Shown: one piece after another, positions 6,420-7,011 of the stretch | How positions within the stretch are numbered: position 1 is the first letter of the stretch | Layout: every line of letters starts with the position of its first letter | The notes under the pieces: model-generated | What the model saw: the letters and a program-made list of their open reading frames with translations, nothing else | Database searches by the model: none | What the model was told of the DNA's origin: nothing | Made by a program: the position numbers and the translations under genes | Assembly (NCBI GenBank): GCA_023427545.1 | Contig: JAEZBF010000384.1 | Coordinates: 1-7,011 of the forward strand | Direction of reading: 5' to 3' | From: Pseudomonadota bacterium | GTDB taxonomy: Bacteria > Pseudomonadota > Alphaproteobacteria > Rhizobiales > Devosiaceae | DNA length: 7,011 nt

Positions 6420-6448
6420 GCCTGCACCGCTCGGCCATGCTGTCGTAG
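6416..6448 (+). CDS. Possible 10-codon leader ORF between MFS-HEAT gene and doxX-like gene
   Basis: The frame ATG...TAG encodes MSLHRSAMLS. Its ATG overlaps the MFS-HEAT stop as ATGA, and a very good SD stretch (GGAGGGAGAG, 6401-6410) lies 5 nt upstream. The stop is 28 bp before the DoxX-family start. Strong initiation signals for so short a frame suggest a coupling or leader peptide, or the remnant of a lost gene. The purine run may instead be chance in the coding end of the upstream gene. Expression is unproven. Confidence 0.3.
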   Translation: MSLHRSAMLS

Positions 6449-6476
6449 GCTTGGAGCGTCGAATCGAGGAGCCGTA

Positions 6477-6854
6477 ATGCCGACCGATCTTCACAGCGCA
6501 CTCTATCTCCTTGGCCGCATCCTCCTGGGCGGCGCCTTCTTCGTCTTCGGGCTGCGCAACCTGCGGAACGTCGACCGGCTGACCGGCGTGATGGAGAAGA
6601 AGAACGTGCCGATGCCCCGGCCGCTGATGCTGGTCGGGGTCGGAATCCAGCTGATCGGCGGGCTGATGGTCGCGACCGGCATCCTCGCCGCCTGGGGAGC
6701 GGCGGCGCTGATCGCCTTCCTGCTGCTCGCCGCCTACCTCTTCCACGACTTCTGGAGCTATCCCGAGGCGGAGCGCACGCCCCACATCAACGCATGGATC
6801 ATGAACGTCGGGCTCTCCGGCGCCTTCCTGATGGTGATTGCCACCAGCAGCTGA
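6477..6854 (+). CDS. DoxX-family small integral membrane protein
   Basis: This 125-residue protein has four predicted membrane helices (about 8-28, 48-68, 70-92 and 105-122), the size and layout of the DoxX family. Family-like patterns are LGRILLGGAFFVFGLRNL (12-29), the short polar linker ending in NVPMPRP (43-49), VGVGIQLIGGLMVATG (53-68) and the closing NVGLSGAFLM (110-119). Where many DoxX proteins have an acidic residue in the second helix (G-x-x-E-x-x-G-G), this one has Gln58. DoxX proteins are named after a subunit tied to an archaeal quinol oxidase and have been linked to thiol and redox stress in mycobacteria; the role of most is unknown, so no specific reaction is assigned. The start ATG has GAGGAG (6466-6471) 5 nt upstream. 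It lies 57 bp after the MFS-HEAT gene on the same strand with no terminator between, so cotranscription is likely. Confidence 0.85.
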   Translation: MPTDLHSALYLLGRILLGGAFFVFGLRNLRNVDRLTGVMEKKNVPMPRPLMLVGVGIQLIGGLMVATGILAAWGAAALIAFLLLAAYLFHDFWSYPEAERTPHINAWIMNVGLSGAFLMVIATSS

Positions 6855-7011
6855 CACGGGCAGACCCGGGCGCGCCCGCCCGCAAGATGCCAGCTCTCCC
6901 CTCGCGCAGTTGCGCTTTCCGTCTGCCGCTGGCTCCGGGGGGAAAACTATTCCCTCCGGGGAGCCCCAAGTCAGGAACCATGCGCCGACCGCAAGATTGC
7001 GCTCCATCTGC
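6855..7011. other. Noncoding right edge with several small palindromes
   Basis: I find no convincing gene in these 157 bp. Visible structures are the perfect palindrome CGGGCGCGCCCG (6867-6878), GCGCA-GT-TGCGC (6904-6915), a longer hairpin at 6931-6965, and CGCAA-GA-TTGCG (6990-7001). An ATG at 6980 has AGGAA only a few bases upstream and just 10 visible codons, so a gene starting there cannot be judged. Confidence 0.5.
6931..6965. other. Bulged hairpin downstream of doxX-like gene
   Basis: GGCTCC (6931-6936) pairs with GGAGCC (6960-6965), and GGGGGGA (6937-6943) pairs with TCCCTCC (6951-6957) with one G-U wobble. A GG bulge lies on the right arm and the 7-nt loop is AAACTAT. No T tract follows on either strand, so it is at best a Rho-assisted or mRNA-stabilising 3' structure for the MFS-HEAT/doxX transcript, or an intergenic repeat. 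Confidence 0.4.

Noticed and set aside
4247..6448. 733-codon plus-strand frame inside the MFS-HEAT gene in another phase
   Set aside because: Arg/Ala/Pro-rich shadow; the other phase gives twelve membrane helices and regular HEAT repeats.
4029..7007. Very long open minus-strand frame (992 codons) running opposite the MFS-HEAT and DoxX genes
   Set aside because: Its translation is monotonous Arg/Glu/Gln/Ala/Asp-rich without domains, it crosses noncoding DNA and two good plus-strand genes, and it is the expected mirror of high-GC codon use.
6980..7011. Possible plus-strand gene start (MRRPQDCAPS...)
   Set aside because: Only 10 codons are visible, the AGGAA is too close to the ATG, and it lies among palindromes; not supportable.

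Overview
This is GC-rich DNA with ordinary chromosomal housekeeping and catabolic genes. It most likely comes from an alphaproteobacterium (Hyphomicrobiales or Rhodospirillales-like). The grounds are the strong G/C preference at third codon positions, the style of the PreT/PreA and adenine deaminase proteins, the short RlpA-like secreted protein, and an intergenic palindrome built on CCTCGGG-TCAAG-CCCGAGG, a type common between genes in that class. I saw no mobile element, tRNA, rRNA or CRISPR array.

Layout, left to right. (a) The left edge (1-215, minus strand) holds the first 71 codons of an adenine deaminase, cut by the window. (b) 216-447 is intergenic and carries a dispersed palindromic repeat and a Rho-independent terminator that ends the next gene. 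(c) 448-813 (minus) encodes a short secreted double-psi beta-barrel protein of the RlpA family. (d) 814-1089 is a divergent intergenic region with an AT-rich stretch and a 22-bp imperfect palindrome just before the next operon. (e) 1090-3805 (plus) is the overlapping gene pair preT-preA, the two subunits of NAD-dependent dihydropyrimidine dehydrogenase. (f) 3812-3997 (minus) is a convergent 61-residue coiled-coil-like hypothetical protein. (g) 3998-4124 is a short divergent promoter region. (h) 4125-6419 (plus) encodes a 764-residue protein with a 12-helix major facilitator (MFS) domain followed by a cytoplasmic array of HEAT repeats. (i) A 10-codon ORF overlaps its stop, and a DoxX-family membrane protein follows (6477-6854). 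(j) The right edge (6855-7011) is noncoding and has hairpins.

How the genes fit together. PreT takes electrons from NADH through FAD and passes them over Fe-S clusters to PreA, which reduces uracil or thymine at FMN. Adenine deaminase, on the other side of rlpA, acts on a purine base, so the left half has a nucleobase-salvage or catabolism flavour. The enzymes that would complete pyrimidine breakdown (dihydropyrimidinase, beta-ureidopropionase) are not in the window. The right half, the MFS-HEAT protein plus DoxX protein, looks like a separate two-gene membrane operon of unknown substrate.

Most worth a second look: the MFS-HEAT fusion; a sharply bounded block of about 105 bp in preA with quite different third-base usage; the tiny well-initiated ORF between the MFS-HEAT gene and doxX; the palindrome in the preT leader; and an RlpA-like protein with Val where the family usually has Glu. 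I found no clear-cut new defence or mobile system.
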